Shown: positions 50,346-59,642, counted from the first letter of the stretch. The stretch: 64,000 bases of DNA from Streptomyces physcomitrii (GCF_012273655.1 NZ_JAAWWP010000020.1:62001-126000), one strand, 5' to 3'. Numbers and translations are program-made. The notes: a model not told the origin generated them from the letters alone.

Positions 50346-52601
50346 TCAGCCCGCGCCCGGCTCGCCGACCGCTGGGGCTCCCGCCGCCAGGCCGGTGGGC
50401 TCCGCGGCCTCGCCCGGCTCCGTGAGGTCCGGCAGGAGCGGCGCGTCCGGCAGGAGCGGCAGCTCGGCCCAGATGATCTTGCCCTCGCGGGTGTAGCGGG
50501 TGCCCCAGCGGTCGGCGAGCTGGGCGACCAGGAGCAGCCCGCGGCCGCCCTCGTCGAAGACCCGGGCCCGGCGCATGTGCGGGGAGGTGCTGCTCGCGTC
50601 GGAGACCTCGCAGATCAGCGCGCGGTCCCGGATCAGCCGCAGCCGGATCGGGACTTCGCCGTACCGGATGGCGTTGGTGACCAGTTCGCTGACGACCAGC
50701 TCCGCGGTGAAGGAGGCCTCCTCGAGACCCCACTCCGCGAGGGTCGCCAGGGTGTGGCGGCGGGCCTCGGAGACCACCGCGGGATCGGCCGCCAGCTCCC
50801 GTACGGAGACCTGGTCGGAGGCGAGGACGCGGGTCCTGGCGAGCAGCAGCGCGACGTCGTCGGTGGGGCGGGCCGGGACGAGGCGGCCGATCAGCGCCTC
50901 GCAGACGTCCTCCAGGGGCACCGGCGCACCGCCGGATCGCGCGCCCGCCGCCCCGGTCTCCGCGAGGACCTCGGTGAGCGCGGCGAGGCCGGAGTCCACG
51001 TCCCGGCCCTGGCTCTCGACCAGCCCGTCCGTGTAGAGGGCGAGCAGGCTGCCCTCGGGCAGGTGCAGCTCGGACTTCTCGAAGGGCAGGGCGCCGAGGC
51101 CGAGCGGCGGTCCGATCGGCAGCTGCGGGAAGTCGACGCGGCCGTCCGGGCCGACCACGGCGGGCAGCAGCTGGCCCGCGCTGGCCAGGGTGCAGTTGCC
51201 CGAGACCGGGTCGTAGACCGCGTACAGGCAGGTGGCGCTGGACTCCTGGCCCTCCTCCGGGTCCTGGTCGGCGAGGCGGATCACCACGTCGTCGAGGTGG
51301 GTGAGGAGTTCGTCGGGGGCGAGGTCGACATCGGCGAGGGTGCGCACCGCGGTCCGCAGCCGCCCCATGCTGGCCGAGGCGTACAGGCCGTGGCCCACCA
51401 CGTCGCCGACCACCAGGGCGACCCGGGCCCCGGCCAGCGGGATGACGTCGTACCAGTCGCCGCCGACCCCGGCGTGCGAACCGGCCGGGAGGTAGCGGGA
51501 GGCGACCTCGACCGCGGACTGCTCCGGCGGGCGCTGCGGGAGCAGGGCGCGCTGGAGGGTCAGGGCGGTGGCGCGCTCGTGGGTGTAGCGGCGCGCGTTG
51601 TCGATGGAGACGGCGGCCCGGGCGGCGAGGTCGCGCACCAGGAGCAGGTCGTCGTCGGTGAACGGCACCGCCTCCCCCCGCCGGAACAGCAGTGCCAGCC
51701 CGAGCGCCGCCCCGCGCGCCCGCAGCGGCACCACCAGCACCGAGGCGAGGCCCTGCGCCCGGACGGCTCCGGCGGTCCCCGGGTCCGCCCTCAGCCAGTC
51801 GGGTGGGCCGTCCAGGCGGTGCCGCGAGGGCTGCCCCGTGGTCAGCGCGCGGTCCGGCACCGAACCCGCCGGAAAGGTGTGCGGCTCGCCCGGGGCCTCG
51901 ATCTCCCCGGCGCCCTCGGCGGGGGCGGTCCGCTGGGCCACCCGGCACAGCCGCAGCCGCCCCGGCCGGGGCGGCCGCCCCTTCGGGCCGAGCACCGGGT
52001 CGAGCAGGCTGACGGTGGCGTAGTCGGCGAAGTGGCGCACCCCGACGTCGGCGAGCTCCTGGGCGGTGCGGCCGACGTCGAGGGTGGTCCCGATGCCGGT
52101 GCTGGCCTCGTTGACCAGCCGCAGCTGCCGCTGCACCCGGCGCTCGCGCTGGGCCTGGTACACGCTGAAGGCCTGCTCGGAGGCGAGGTCCATCCACTCC
52201 AGGCCGAAGACCGCGAGCCGCAGGGTGGCCGCGCTGACCAGCTGTGTATCGCCGCTGCGCCGCGCGATGTCCTCGAAGAGCAGCGGGGTGAGCCCGGCGA
52301 GCCCGAGGCGGTAGGCGCGCAGCATCGCGCTGACCGGGATGTCGCGGTCGGCGAGCAGCCGGGCCAGCTTCACCGCCGTCTGCGGCTGCCCGCCCGCGAG
52401 GCCGGGGCCGATTCCGCCGAGGACGTCGAGGAAGAGGTCCACGCTCTCGGTGACGAGGGCGCGGGCGGGGCCGTTCACCTCCGCCTCGCCGAGCGCGGGG
52501 ATCTCGGCGGCGTAGAGGCGCATCAGCAGATCGGTCAGCGCGGCGCGGCGGGGGCGCAGATCCCCGGCCACGGCGGCGAGCAGCCGATCGGCATCGTCCA
52601 T
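50346..52601 (-). CDS. SpoIIE-type PP2C phosphatase with GAF and RsbW-like kinase domains
   Basis: The 751-residue protein is a likely partner-switching regulator. The N-terminal helical domain (about 1-165; DRDIPVSAMLRAYRLGL) resembles RsbRD-type sensor regions. A GAF domain covers about 180-335. The PP2C domain has the metal-binding GGDWYDVI near 386-393, GDVVGHG near 408-414, and ALYTDGLVES near 520-529, with DDVALLLAR near 590. The C-terminal HATPase_c domain has VVSELVTNAIRYG near 640-652 and DEGGRGLLLVAQLADRWGT near 690, like anti-sigma kinase RsbW. Such multi-domain phosphatases are common in streptomycetes. Its antagonist partner is not encoded nearby. Confidence 0.94.
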   Translation of the reverse strand: MDDADRLLAAVAGDLRPRRAALTDLLMRLYAAEIPALGEAEVNGPARALVTESVDLFLDVLGGIGPGLAGGQPQTAVKLARLLADRDIPVSAMLRAYRLGLAGLTPLLFEDIARRSGDTQLVSAATLRLAVFGLEWMDLASEQAFSVYQAQRERRVQRQLRLVNEASTGIGTTLDVGRTAQELADVGVRHFADYATVSLLDPVLGPKGRPPRPGRLRLCRVAQRTAPAEGAGEIEAPGEPHTFPAGSVPDRALTTGQPSRHRLDGPPDWLRADPGTAGAVRAQGLASVLVVPLRARGAALGLALLFRRGEAVPFTDDDLLLVRDLAARAAVSIDNARRYTHERATALTLQRALLPQRPPEQSAVEVASRYLPAGSHAGVGGDWYDVIPLAGARVALVVGDVVGHGLYASASMGRLRTAVRTLADVDLAPDELLTHLDDVVIRLADQDPEEGQESSATCLYAVYDPVSGNCTLASAGQLLPAVVGPDGRVDFPQLPIGPPLGLGALPFEKSELHLPEGSLLALYTDGLVESQGRDVDSGLAALTEVLAETGAAGARSGGAPVPLEDVCEALIGRLVPARPTDDVALLLARTRVLASDQVSVRELAADPAVVSEARRHTLATLAEWGLEEASFTAELVVSELVTNAIRYGEVPIRLRLIRDRALICEVSDASSTSPHMRRARVFDEGGRGLLLVAQLADRWGTRYTREGKIIWAELPLLPDAPLLPDLTEPGEAAEPTGLAAGAPAVGEPGAG

Positions 52602-52741
52602 ACCGGAAATATAGGCACGAAGAAGACGCTACCGCCGGGTCGGGTACGGGCTTTCGCTCCCGGGTTCGCCGCCGGGTCCCCGGACCGCCCCGGGACCGGC
52701 CGGGCGGCCCCGTGAGCTGCCCGGCGACCGAGACCGGCGTC

Positions 52742-52772
52742 CCAGGATCCGGACATGGTGTCCGGATCCTGG
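52742..52772. promoter_or_regulatory. Perfect 14-bp palindrome upstream of ilvD
   Basis: CCAGGATCCGGACA (52742-52755) and TGTCCGGATCCTGG (52759-52772) are perfect complements around TGG. It lies between divergent genes, so it is unlikely to be a simple terminator. A regulator site or a leader stem is more likely. Confidence 0.7.
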
Positions 52773-52794
52773 AGGACGGGCGTACTCTCTTACA

Positions 52795-52810
52795 GACAGG
52801 CATGCCTGTC
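52795..52810. promoter_or_regulatory. Perfect 16-bp palindrome upstream of ilvD
   Basis: GACAGGCATGCCTGTC is self-complementary without a spacer. A second CAGGCATGC half-copy lies at 52814-52822. It is a typical shape for a dimeric regulator site in the ilvD control region. Confidence 0.65.
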
Positions 52811-52976
52811 CGCCAGGCATGCGGGGCACAGCTGAGCGGACGGCCACAAGGCGGCCCGCGGCGCTGGAGCCCGGATCCCGTACGGGCGCGCGGCGAGCGC
52901 GCGGACCGCCCGGGATCCCGGTCGAATCCGCCGGTGCCGTGAGCGCGGCCCCGGAGCCGAGAAGGAGCGAGCGACG

Positions 52977-54827
52977 ATGCCCGAGCTGAGGTCCCGCACT
53001 GTCACCCACGGCCGCAACATGGCGGGCGCCCGCGCCCTCATGCGGGCCTCGGGCGTAGCGAGCGAGGACATCGGCAAGCCGATCATCGCGGTCGCCAACT
53101 CCTTCACCGAGTTCGTGCCCGGGCACACCCACCTCGCCCCGGTCGGCCGGATCGTCTCCGAGGCGATCAAGGCGGCGGGCGCGGTGCCCCGGGAGTTCAA
53201 CACCATCGCCGTCGACGACGGCATCGCGATGGGCCACGGCGGCATGCTCTACTCGCTGCCCTCCCGGGACCTGATCGCCGACTCCGTGGAGTACATGGCC
53301 GAGGCGCACTGCGCCGACGCGCTGATCTGCATCTCCAACTGCGACAAGATCACCCCCGGCATGCTGATGGCCGCGCTGCGCCTGAACATCCCGACGGTCT
53401 TCGTCTCCGGCGGCCCGATGGAGGCCGGCAAGGCCACCCTGGTCGACGGCACCGTCCGCAAGCTCGACCTGATCAACGCCATCAGCGACGCGGTCGACGA
53501 GAACGTCTCCGACGAGGACATCCTCCGCATCGAGGAGAACGCCTGTCCGACCTGCGGCTCCTGCTCCGGCATGTTCACCGCCAACTCGATGAACTGCCTG
53601 ACCGAGGCCATCGGCCTCTCGCTGCCCGGCAACGGCTCCGTCCTCGCCACCCACACCGCCCGCAAGGCCCTCTACGAGAAGGCCGGGCAGACCGTGGTCG
53701 AGCTGGCCGAGCGGTACTACGGGGGCGACGACGACTCCGTGCTGCCGCGCAACATCGCCACCCACGCGGCCTTCGAGAACGCCATGGCACTCGACATCGC
53801 CATGGGCGGCTCCACCAACACGATCCTGCACCTGCTGGCCGCCGCCCAGGAGGCCGAGGTGGGCTACGACCTCGGCGACATCGACGCGGTTTCCCGCCGG
53901 GTGCCCTGCCTCGCCAAGGTCGCGCCCAATGTCGCGCCCAGCACCACGTACTACATGGAGGACGTGCACCGCGCGGGCGGCATCCCGGCGATCCTCGGCG
54001 AGCTGTACCGGGGCGGGCTGCTCAACGAGGACGTGCACACCGTCCACGCGCCCGGCATCAAGCAGTGGCTCGACGACTGGGACATCCGCGGCGGCGCCGC
54101 CTCGGCCGAGGCCGTCGAGCTGTGGCACGCGGCGCCCGGCTGCCGCCGCTCCGCCGAGGCCTTCAGCCAGTCCGAGCGCTGGGACAGCCTCGACACCGAC
54201 GCGGCGAACGGCTGCATCCGCGATGTCGCGCACGCCTACTCCCAGGACGGCGGACTCGCGGTCCTCAAGGGCAACCTCGCCGAGGACGGCTGCGTCGTGA
54301 AGACCGCCGGGGTCGACGAGTCCATCTGGACCTTCGAGGGCCCCGCGGTGGTCTGCGAGTCGCAGGAGGAGGCCGTCGACAAGATCCTGCGCAAACAGAT
54401 CACGGAGGGCGACGTCGTCGTCATCCGCTACGAGGGCCCCAAGGGCGGCCCCGGCATGCAGGAGATGCTCTACCCGACCTCCTTCCTCAAGGGCCGCGGC
54501 CTCGGCAAGTCCTGCGCCCTGATCACCGACGGCCGCTTCTCCGGCGGCACTTCGGGCCTGTCCATCGGCCACGCCTCCCCCGAGGCGGCCTCCGGCGGCA
54601 CCATCGCGCTGGTCCGCGACGGCGACCGGATCCGGATCGACATCCCGAACCGTACGATCGAACTCCTCGTCCCCGAGGCCGAGTTGACCGCCCGCAAGCA
54701 GGCCCTCGGCGGGGTGTACGCGCCGAAGGACCGCGAACGCAAGGTCTCCACCGCCCTGCGCGCCTACGCCGCCATGGCCACCAGCGCCGACAAGGGCGCC
54801 GTCCGCGACATCTCCAAGTTGGGCTGA
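52977..54827 (+). CDS. ilvD: Dihydroxy-acid dehydratase
   Basis: The 616-residue iron-sulfur enzyme forms 2-oxo acids in isoleucine and valine synthesis. Landmarks are the start MPELRSRTVTHGRNMAGARALMRASG-like sequence (GRNMAGARALMR near residues 12-23), SNCDKITPGM near 121-130 with a cluster Cys, CPTCGSCSGMFTANSMNC near 193-210 with a second cluster Cys, AHAAFENAMALD-like sequence, and GRFSGGTSGLSIGH near 520-533 with the conserved Ser. ATG 52977 follows AAGGAG by about nine bases. It is full length. It is transcribed alone with a strong terminator. Confidence 0.97.
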   Translation: MPELRSRTVTHGRNMAGARALMRASGVASEDIGKPIIAVANSFTEFVPGHTHLAPVGRIVSEAIKAAGAVPREFNTIAVDDGIAMGHGGMLYSLPSRDLIADSVEYMAEAHCADALICISNCDKITPGMLMAALRLNIPTVFVSGGPMEAGKATLVDGTVRKLDLINAISDAVDENVSDEDILRIEENACPTCGSCSGMFTANSMNCLTEAIGLSLPGNGSVLATHTARKALYEKAGQTVVELAERYYGGDDDSVLPRNIATHAAFENAMALDIAMGGSTNTILHLLAAAQEAEVGYDLGDIDAVSRRVPCLAKVAPNVAPSTTYYMEDVHRAGGIPAILGELYRGGLLNEDVHTVHAPGIKQWLDDWDIRGGAASAEAVELWHAAPGCRRSAEAFSQSERWDSLDTDAANGCIRDVAHAYSQDGGLAVLKGNLAEDGCVVKTAGVDESIWTFEGPAVVCESQEEAVDKILRKQITEGDVVVIRYEGPKGGPGMQEMLYPTSFLKGRGLGKSCALITDGRFSGGTSGLSIGHASPEAASGGTIALVRDGDRIRIDIPNRTIELLVPEAELTARKQALGGVYAPKDRERKVSTALRAYAAMATSADKGAVRDISKLG

Positions 54828-54852
54828 GCACACCGGCAGTTCGGCAGCACCG

Positions 54853-54881
54853 GCGCCCCGGCCCCCTCGGCCGGGGCGCCC
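54853..54881 (+). terminator. Terminator of ilvD
   Basis: GGCGCCCCGGCC (54853-54864) pairs perfectly with GGCCGGGGCGCC (54870-54881) around a five-base loop, 25 bases after the stop. No T run. Confidence 0.8.
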
Positions 54882-54934
54882 GCCCCCGCGAAAACCGGAT
54901 GCGCGCCGCGGGCGGGGTGCGGTCTGATCGGACC

Positions 54935-55801
54935 ATGGCGATCGTGCTGAGCAGTCCGGAAGTCGACGAGCTGGGCGGGGCCCTGGGCGCACTGCGGGAG
55001 TGGCAGTACGAGGGGGCGCCGATGCAGCTGCATCCGGGAGACCTGGGCTGGTTCTGGCGGTTCGGCGCGGCGGCGACGGCCGCGGCGGTGCGGACCTGGA
55101 GCCGGGACGGGCGGATCCTCGCCGTCGGACTCCTCGACGGCCCCGACCTGCTGCGGCTGACCACCGCTCCGGACGCCCGGCAGGACGAGGAGCTGGCCCG
55201 GCGGATGGCCGCCGACCTCACCGGCCCGGAGCGCGGCGTCCTGCCGCAGGGCAAGGTCTCCGTCGAGGCGCCGCGGGACGCACTGCTCCAGGAGGTCCTG
55301 CGCGCCGACGGCTGGGACACCGGCGAGCCCTGGACGCCGCTGCGCCGCGACCTCACGGAGCCGGTGCCCGATCCGGGCGTACGTATCGAGGTGGTCGGGC
55401 CGGAGCTGGCGACGGAGCGGGCCGCCGTGCAGCGGGCCGCCTTCGACGGATCGACGTACGGCGAGGAGCGCTGGCAGGCCATGGCCGCCGGACCGCTGTA
55501 CGCCGGCGCCCGCTGCCTGCTCGCCCGCGACGCGCGGGGCCGGGCCGTGGCGATGGTGACGGTGTGGTCGGCCGGTCCCGGCAGGCCCGGCCTCCTGGAG
55601 CCGATGGGCGTGCACCGGGACCATCGCCGCCGCGGCCACGGCCGGGCGATCACCCTCGCCGCCGCGGCCGCCCTCCGGGAGCTGGGCGCGTCCAGCGCCC
55701 TCGTCTGCACCCCGAGCGCCAACCCCGGCGCCGTCGACACCTACGCCTCGGCCGGGTTCCGGCGGATGCCCGAAGTCCCGGACCGCTGCCGGGAGTTGTA
55801 G
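54935..55801 (+). CDS. GNAT family N-acetyltransferase
   Basis: The 288-residue protein has a degenerate N-terminal GNAT-like half and a clear C-terminal GNAT domain (about 145-288). Landmarks are MVTVWSAGPGRPGLLEPMGVHRDHRRRGHGRAITLAA, recognised by LLEPMGVHRDHRRRGHGRA near 216-234 (acetyl-CoA binding R/Q-x-x-G-x-G/A as RRRGHGRA), and SAGFRRM near 272. Two-domain GNAT proteins of this size are common in streptomycetes; substrates are mostly unknown. ATG 54935 has no good SD. It lies behind the ilvD terminator, so it is not part of the ilv unit. Confidence 0.88.
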   Translation: MAIVLSSPEVDELGGALGALREWQYEGAPMQLHPGDLGWFWRFGAAATAAAVRTWSRDGRILAVGLLDGPDLLRLTTAPDARQDEELARRMAADLTGPERGVLPQGKVSVEAPRDALLQEVLRADGWDTGEPWTPLRRDLTEPVPDPGVRIEVVGPELATERAAVQRAAFDGSTYGEERWQAMAAGPLYAGARCLLARDARGRAVAMVTVWSAGPGRPGLLEPMGVHRDHRRRGHGRAITLAAAAALRELGASSALVCTPSANPGAVDTYASAGFRRMPEVPDRCREL

Positions 55802-55864
55802 ACCGGGCGCGAAAGGCCGGGGGCTGGTTCGCGCCCCACTCCCTGACCGGCTCCGGCCGTCCCT

Positions 55865-56605
55865 TCAGACCGGCTTGCGCCATACGGAGATGTGCTTCGC
55901 GGAGTCCTGGGTGAACGGCGCCCCGTCCCAGTCCGCCACCCGGCGCTCCAGATCGAGACCGGCGATCCGGGCCATCAGGTCGAGTTCGGCCGGCCAGGCG
56001 TACCGGTGCCGCGAACTCCCGCGGCGGTAGCGGCCGTCCGCGCCGTCCCGGGTGAAGTGGTGCGAGACGAGGACCTGTTCGACCAGGTCGAAGGTGTCGA
56101 AGCCGAGATGCCGCTCGGAGACGTCGAAGGGCACCGCGACCTGCCCGGGCGGCAGGAACCGCAGCGGCGGCACGCCCAGCTCGATGACGAAGCGGCCACC
56201 GGGCGCCAGATGACGCGCCGCGTTGCGGAAGCACTCGACCTGCTCCTCCTGGGTGAGCAGATTCGTGATCGTGTTGTAGACGAGATAGACCAGGGTGAAC
56301 TCACCGGGCACGACGGTGGCGGCCATGTCCCCGAGGACCACCGGGAGGGTGTCCTCGTCGACCTTGCGCCGGAGCACCTCCGCCATGGGCGCGGAGAGTT
56401 CGATGCCCACGACCGGCACACCGCGCTCCCGGAGCGGGACGCCCACCCGCCCGGTCCCGATCGCGAACTCCAACGCCCTTCCCTGACCGGCCAGTTCGCC
56501 GAGGAAGTCCAGGACCGGCCCGAGAACGGCGGCCGAGGACGACTCGGCCTCCTCGGCGTCGTAGCGTTCGGCGGTCGCTCGGCTCCACAGCTCACTGCTC
56601 GTCAC
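55865..56605 (-). CDS. Class I SAM-dependent methyltransferase
   Basis: The 246-residue protein has the SAM-binding motif I LEFAIGTGRVGVPL near residues 45-58, motif post-I VVGIELSAPM near 64-73, LGDMAATVVPGEFTLVYLVYNTITNLL near 90-116 (motif II with VYLVYNTI), and APGGRFVIELG near 132-142. The C-terminal part (HRYAWPAELDLMARIAGLDL, then DSAKHISVWRKP) fits small-molecule methyltransferases. Substrate unknown. Start GTG 56605. Its 3' end is convergent with the GNAT gene with 63 bases between. Confidence 0.88.
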   Translation of the reverse strand: MTSSELWSRATAERYDAEEAESSSAAVLGPVLDFLGELAGQGRALEFAIGTGRVGVPLRERGVPVVGIELSAPMAEVLRRKVDEDTLPVVLGDMAATVVPGEFTLVYLVYNTITNLLTQEEQVECFRNAARHLAPGGRFVIELGVPPLRFLPPGQVAVPFDVSERHLGFDTFDLVEQVLVSHHFTRDGADGRYRRGSSRHRYAWPAELDLMARIAGLDLERRVADWDGAPFTQDSAKHISVWRKPV

Positions 56606-56780
56606 GACCGGTCACTCTGCCGGGTGCCGAGGGGCGCTGTCGACGCAATTACCGCCCAGGGCGCACCTGTTGACGGGCGTGCGGTGCTGGGCCGCGGCCG
56701 ACGCGGACTCGCTGCTCGACATGCGCCGTGCGGGGGAGCGGCAGAACGGCGTCCTACGGGCAGTTGAGGGTGCCCCGGGC

Positions 56781-59045
56781 TCACCACACCGACGGATTGG
56801 CCGAGTTGACCGCGAACACCGACCCGTCCGGCGCGCTCGCGTACACCCGTCCCCCGGCCATGACCGGCGGCGGCACCGCGGCGGCCACCTGTTCCGGCGC
56901 GGAGGCACGGGGCCGGGCCTTGGTCTGCCCGAGCAGGTGCCCGTCCCCGGCGTCCACCGCGACCAGCGCACCGCCGGGCGTGGAGAAGCAGACCCGCCGC
57001 CCGTCGGTCACCGGCACCGAACCGCGGCTCGCCCCCGACTCCGTACGCCAGCGCTGCTCACCGGCGACCAGGTCCACGGCGACCACCGCGCCGCCCGCGG
57101 CCGTCAGATAGGCCCGGTCGCCGTGCACTGCGCCCAGCGCGTCGTCCAGCGGCAGCTTCAGCGGGATGCGGCGCTGCGTCCCGCGCCCCGGTGCGTAGCG
57201 GATCAACGCCTCGGTCTGCGCGGCGGAGTTGAGCGACTGGAGGACGACGGCGCGGCCCGCCACCCCGGCCGGGCGCACCGCCCCGGCGAAACGGTGCTCC
57301 CAGCGGGTCCGGCCCGAGTCCGGGTCGAGCGAGGTCACCAGGGTGCTGCCGCCGTCGCCGCCGAGCCGGGTGGCGAGCACGCTCTCCCCGAAGGCCCAGA
57401 GCACCGGCTGCCCCGCCCCGCCGGGCCGCCGCCACCGCTGCTCGCCGCTCGCCGCGTCCAGCCCGGTGAGGCTCCCGTCTCGCCCGCCGAGCAGCACGGT
57501 CTCCCCGGCGAACCGCACCGCGCCGCCGTACGAGCCGAGCTCCCGCTGCCAGCGCTTCTTCCCGTCGGCCGGGTCGAGGGCGAGCAGGGTGCCGCCGTCG
57601 TCGCTGACCGTCAGCAGCCGCCCGGCGGCCGGCTGGGGCGCGAACTCGGGGGCGCCCTTCGGCGCCGCCTCCCGGCTCCACGCCAGCTTCCCGCTGCCCG
57701 GGTCGAGCGCGGCGGCGGGCAGCCCCGGCTGGGCGCAGTACAGCGCCCGCTCGGTGTACGCGCACCGCGGGGTGCCGCCGCTGGCCTGTGCCGAGCCGCC
57801 CGGCAGATCCTCGCGCCACGGCGAGAAGGCAGCCTTCGGCGCCCCGGACGGCCTCCCGCCCGGCACGGTTCCGCCGTCCCCGCCCGGCCACAGGAGCGCC
57901 GTACCGGCCGCACAGAGCGCCAGCGCGGCGGCGAGGGCGCCGAGCACCAGCGGGCGGCGGAAGAAGCGGGAGGTGCGGGGGGTCGGCGACCGGGCGGGGT
58001 CGGTGGGGTCCGCGGGGGCCGCGAGGTTCCCGGACCGCGCGGACTCCCCGGACGTCCGCGGGCCAGCCGGACCCGCCGCGCCCTCCGCGCCCGCCGATTC
58101 GGCGGAACTCCCTTGCTCCATGGGCCCGTTGGGGACAGCCGCCCACCCCGCACCCCCGCCCGCGTCCCCCTGCCGGACCTTCCGCTGCGCCGGTATGAAG
58201 GCCTGGGTCTCGTACGAGGCGGCGACCGAGCGGAGGTCGGCCATCACCTCGTCGGCGGTGGGCCGGTCCTCCGGGTTCTTGGACAGGCAGGCCTCGACCA
58301 GCGGGACGAGGGCCTCCGGCAGCGCGGACAAGTCGGCCTCGTTGTGCACCACTTGGTAGGCCACGAGGTAGGGGCTGTCGGACTCGAAGGGCGCCTTGCC
58401 GGTCGCCGCGTGCACCAGGAGCGAGCCGAGCGCGAACATGTCGGCGGCCGGGCCCACTTCACGCGGGCGGCGGAACTGCTCCGGCGCCATGAACGGCGGA
58501 CTGCCGATCAACTTCCCCGTCTCGGTGCGCAGTTCGCTGTCCTTGGGCCGGGAGATCCCGAAGTCGATGACCTTGGGGCCGTCGTCGGCGAGCAGCACAT
58601 TGCTCGGCTTGAGGTCGCGGTGCACCACCCCGGCGCGGTGGATGTCCCGCAGCGCCTCGGCGAGCCCCGCCATCAGCCGCCGCAACTGGGCCGGGGACAG
58701 CGGCCCGTGCCGCTTGACCTGCTCGGAGAGGGTGGGGCCCGGAATGTAGAGGGTGGCCATCCAGGGGCGTACGGACTCCGCGTCGGCGTCCACCACCGGC
58801 GCCGTGAAGGCACCGCTGACCCGCCGGGCGGCGGCGATCTCCTGCCGGAAACGCCCCCGGAACTCCGGGTCCTCGGCGAGTTCGGCGTGCACCACCTTCA
58901 CCGCGAGCGGCAGCCCCGAACCGCTGCGCGCCAGATGCACGACGCCCATCCCGCCCGATCCCAGGCAGCTCTCCAGGCGGTACTGACCGGCGTACTCGGG
59001 ATACGCCGCGTCGGTACCGGCACCGATGCCTCCCCGTGGCGCCAT
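56781..59045 (-). CDS. Membrane Ser/Thr protein kinase with extracellular PQQ-like beta-propeller
   Basis: The 754-residue receptor kinase has an active-looking kinase domain (about 22-280): GSGGMGVVHLA near 29-39, the Lys in LAVKVVHAE near 46-54, HRDLKPSNVLL near 143-153, and IDFGIS near 160-165. A Pro/Ser/Ala linker leads to a membrane segment near 362-385 (LVLGALAAALALCAAG). The outer part (about 400-754) contains repeated beta-propeller blades with GSLTGLDAASGEQRW, GGAVVAVDLVAGEQRW and GALVAVDAGDGHLLG motifs. Such PASTA-less, PQQ-type kinases are common in streptomycetes and may sense ligands at the wall. It is divergent from the SH3-type gene. Confidence 0.94.
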   Translation of the reverse strand: MAPRGGIGAGTDAAYPEYAGQYRLESCLGSGGMGVVHLARSGSGLPLAVKVVHAELAEDPEFRGRFRQEIAAARRVSGAFTAPVVDADAESVRPWMATLYIPGPTLSEQVKRHGPLSPAQLRRLMAGLAEALRDIHRAGVVHRDLKPSNVLLADDGPKVIDFGISRPKDSELRTETGKLIGSPPFMAPEQFRRPREVGPAADMFALGSLLVHAATGKAPFESDSPYLVAYQVVHNEADLSALPEALVPLVEACLSKNPEDRPTADEVMADLRSVAASYETQAFIPAQRKVRQGDAGGGAGWAAVPNGPMEQGSSAESAGAEGAAGPAGPRTSGESARSGNLAAPADPTDPARSPTPRTSRFFRRPLVLGALAAALALCAAGTALLWPGGDGGTVPGGRPSGAPKAAFSPWREDLPGGSAQASGGTPRCAYTERALYCAQPGLPAAALDPGSGKLAWSREAAPKGAPEFAPQPAAGRLLTVSDDGGTLLALDPADGKKRWQRELGSYGGAVRFAGETVLLGGRDGSLTGLDAASGEQRWRRPGGAGQPVLWAFGESVLATRLGGDGGSTLVTSLDPDSGRTRWEHRFAGAVRPAGVAGRAVVLQSLNSAAQTEALIRYAPGRGTQRRIPLKLPLDDALGAVHGDRAYLTAAGGAVVAVDLVAGEQRWRTESGASRGSVPVTDGRRVCFSTPGGALVAVDAGDGHLLGQTKARPRASAPEQVAAAVPPPVMAGGRVYASAPDGSVFAVNSANPSVW

Positions 59046-59236
59046 GGACCCACCCCCGAAGCTGTTCGTCCGGCGCGCGACGCACGGAGCCTAGTCGATG
59101 CTTCGTCCCCTGCTGCAGTGGCTTGCTAGCCTCCGCGTGTGTCGCCCGCACTGGCCGGAATCTGCGGATGCGGCACATTGGTTGGGGGATCTGCACATTC
59201 GACGGGGTCCACGGGGGCCCAAGAGGGGGAGCCGTC

Positions 59237-59545
59237 ATGACTGTCGACCAGTCCGAGAACGCCGGGGAACGCGCCGAGGGCACGGAGGCCCAGCTCGCCC
59301 GGCGCTACCCGATCGCGCCGGGCTACACGCTGAACGTCCGCGGCGGCCCCGGCACCCAGTACTCCCTGGTGCGGGTCCTGCCGCCGGGCAGCAGCGTGCT
59401 GATCCACTGCCAGACCCGCGGCCAGAACGTCAGCGGCCCCTACGGCACCACCCGCATCTGGGACAACATCAGCCCCGGCGAGTACGTCTCCGACGCCTAT
59501 GTGAAGACCGGCAGCGACGGCTACGTGGCCCCGGCCTGCGGCTGA
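59237..59545 (+). CDS. Small SH3-like (SH3b) domain protein
   Basis: The 102-residue product starts at ATG 59237 with AGGGGGAG upstream. Residues 28-95 fit a bacterial SH3 domain: YTLNVRGGPGTQYSLVRVLPPGSSVLIHCQTRGQNVSG, recognised by LNVRGGPGTQYSLVRVLPPG near 34-53, and WDNISPGEYVSDAYV near 77-91. There is no obvious signal peptide, so either it is exported by an unusual route or the true start lies upstream; the upstream frame is open but has no family signal. Two Cys (IHCQT, PACG) could form a disulfide. It is divergent from the PQQ kinase gene. Confidence 0.82.
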   Translation: MTVDQSENAGERAEGTEAQLARRYPIAPGYTLNVRGGPGTQYSLVRVLPPGSSVLIHCQTRGQNVSGPYGTTRIWDNISPGEYVSDAYVKTGSDGYVAPACG

Positions 59546-59548
59546 CCA

Positions 59549-59579
59549 CGCGGCGGGCCCTTCGCGAGGGCCCGCCGCG
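59549..59579 (+). terminator. Terminator after the SH3-like gene
   Basis: CGCGGCGGGCCCT (59549-59561) pairs perfectly with AGGGCCCGCCGCG (59567-59579) around a five-base loop, four bases after the stop. Confidence 0.85.
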
Positions 59580-59586
59580 AGGACCG

Positions 59587-59642
59587 TTCGCGCACAGCTT
59601 TTCGCGCACAGTCGTTCGCGTACGGCCCTTCGCGCACGGCGC
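59587..59642. repeat. 14-bp tandem repeat, four copies
   Basis: Units TTCGCGCACAGCTT (59587), TTCGCGCACAGTCG (59601), TTCGCGTACGGCCC (59615) and TTCGCGCACGGCGC (59629) follow each other directly with a constant TTCGCG start. Confidence 0.85.

Larger units (their letters stand above)
52602..52976. other. Divergent spacer between the SpoIIE-like gene and ilvD
   Basis: This 375-base spacer holds two perfect palindromes (52742-52772 and 52795-52810), a partial repeat CAGGCATGC (52814-52822) and a TACTCT-containing AT-richer segment between them that may be the ilvD -10. Nothing else was recognised. Confidence 0.6.
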
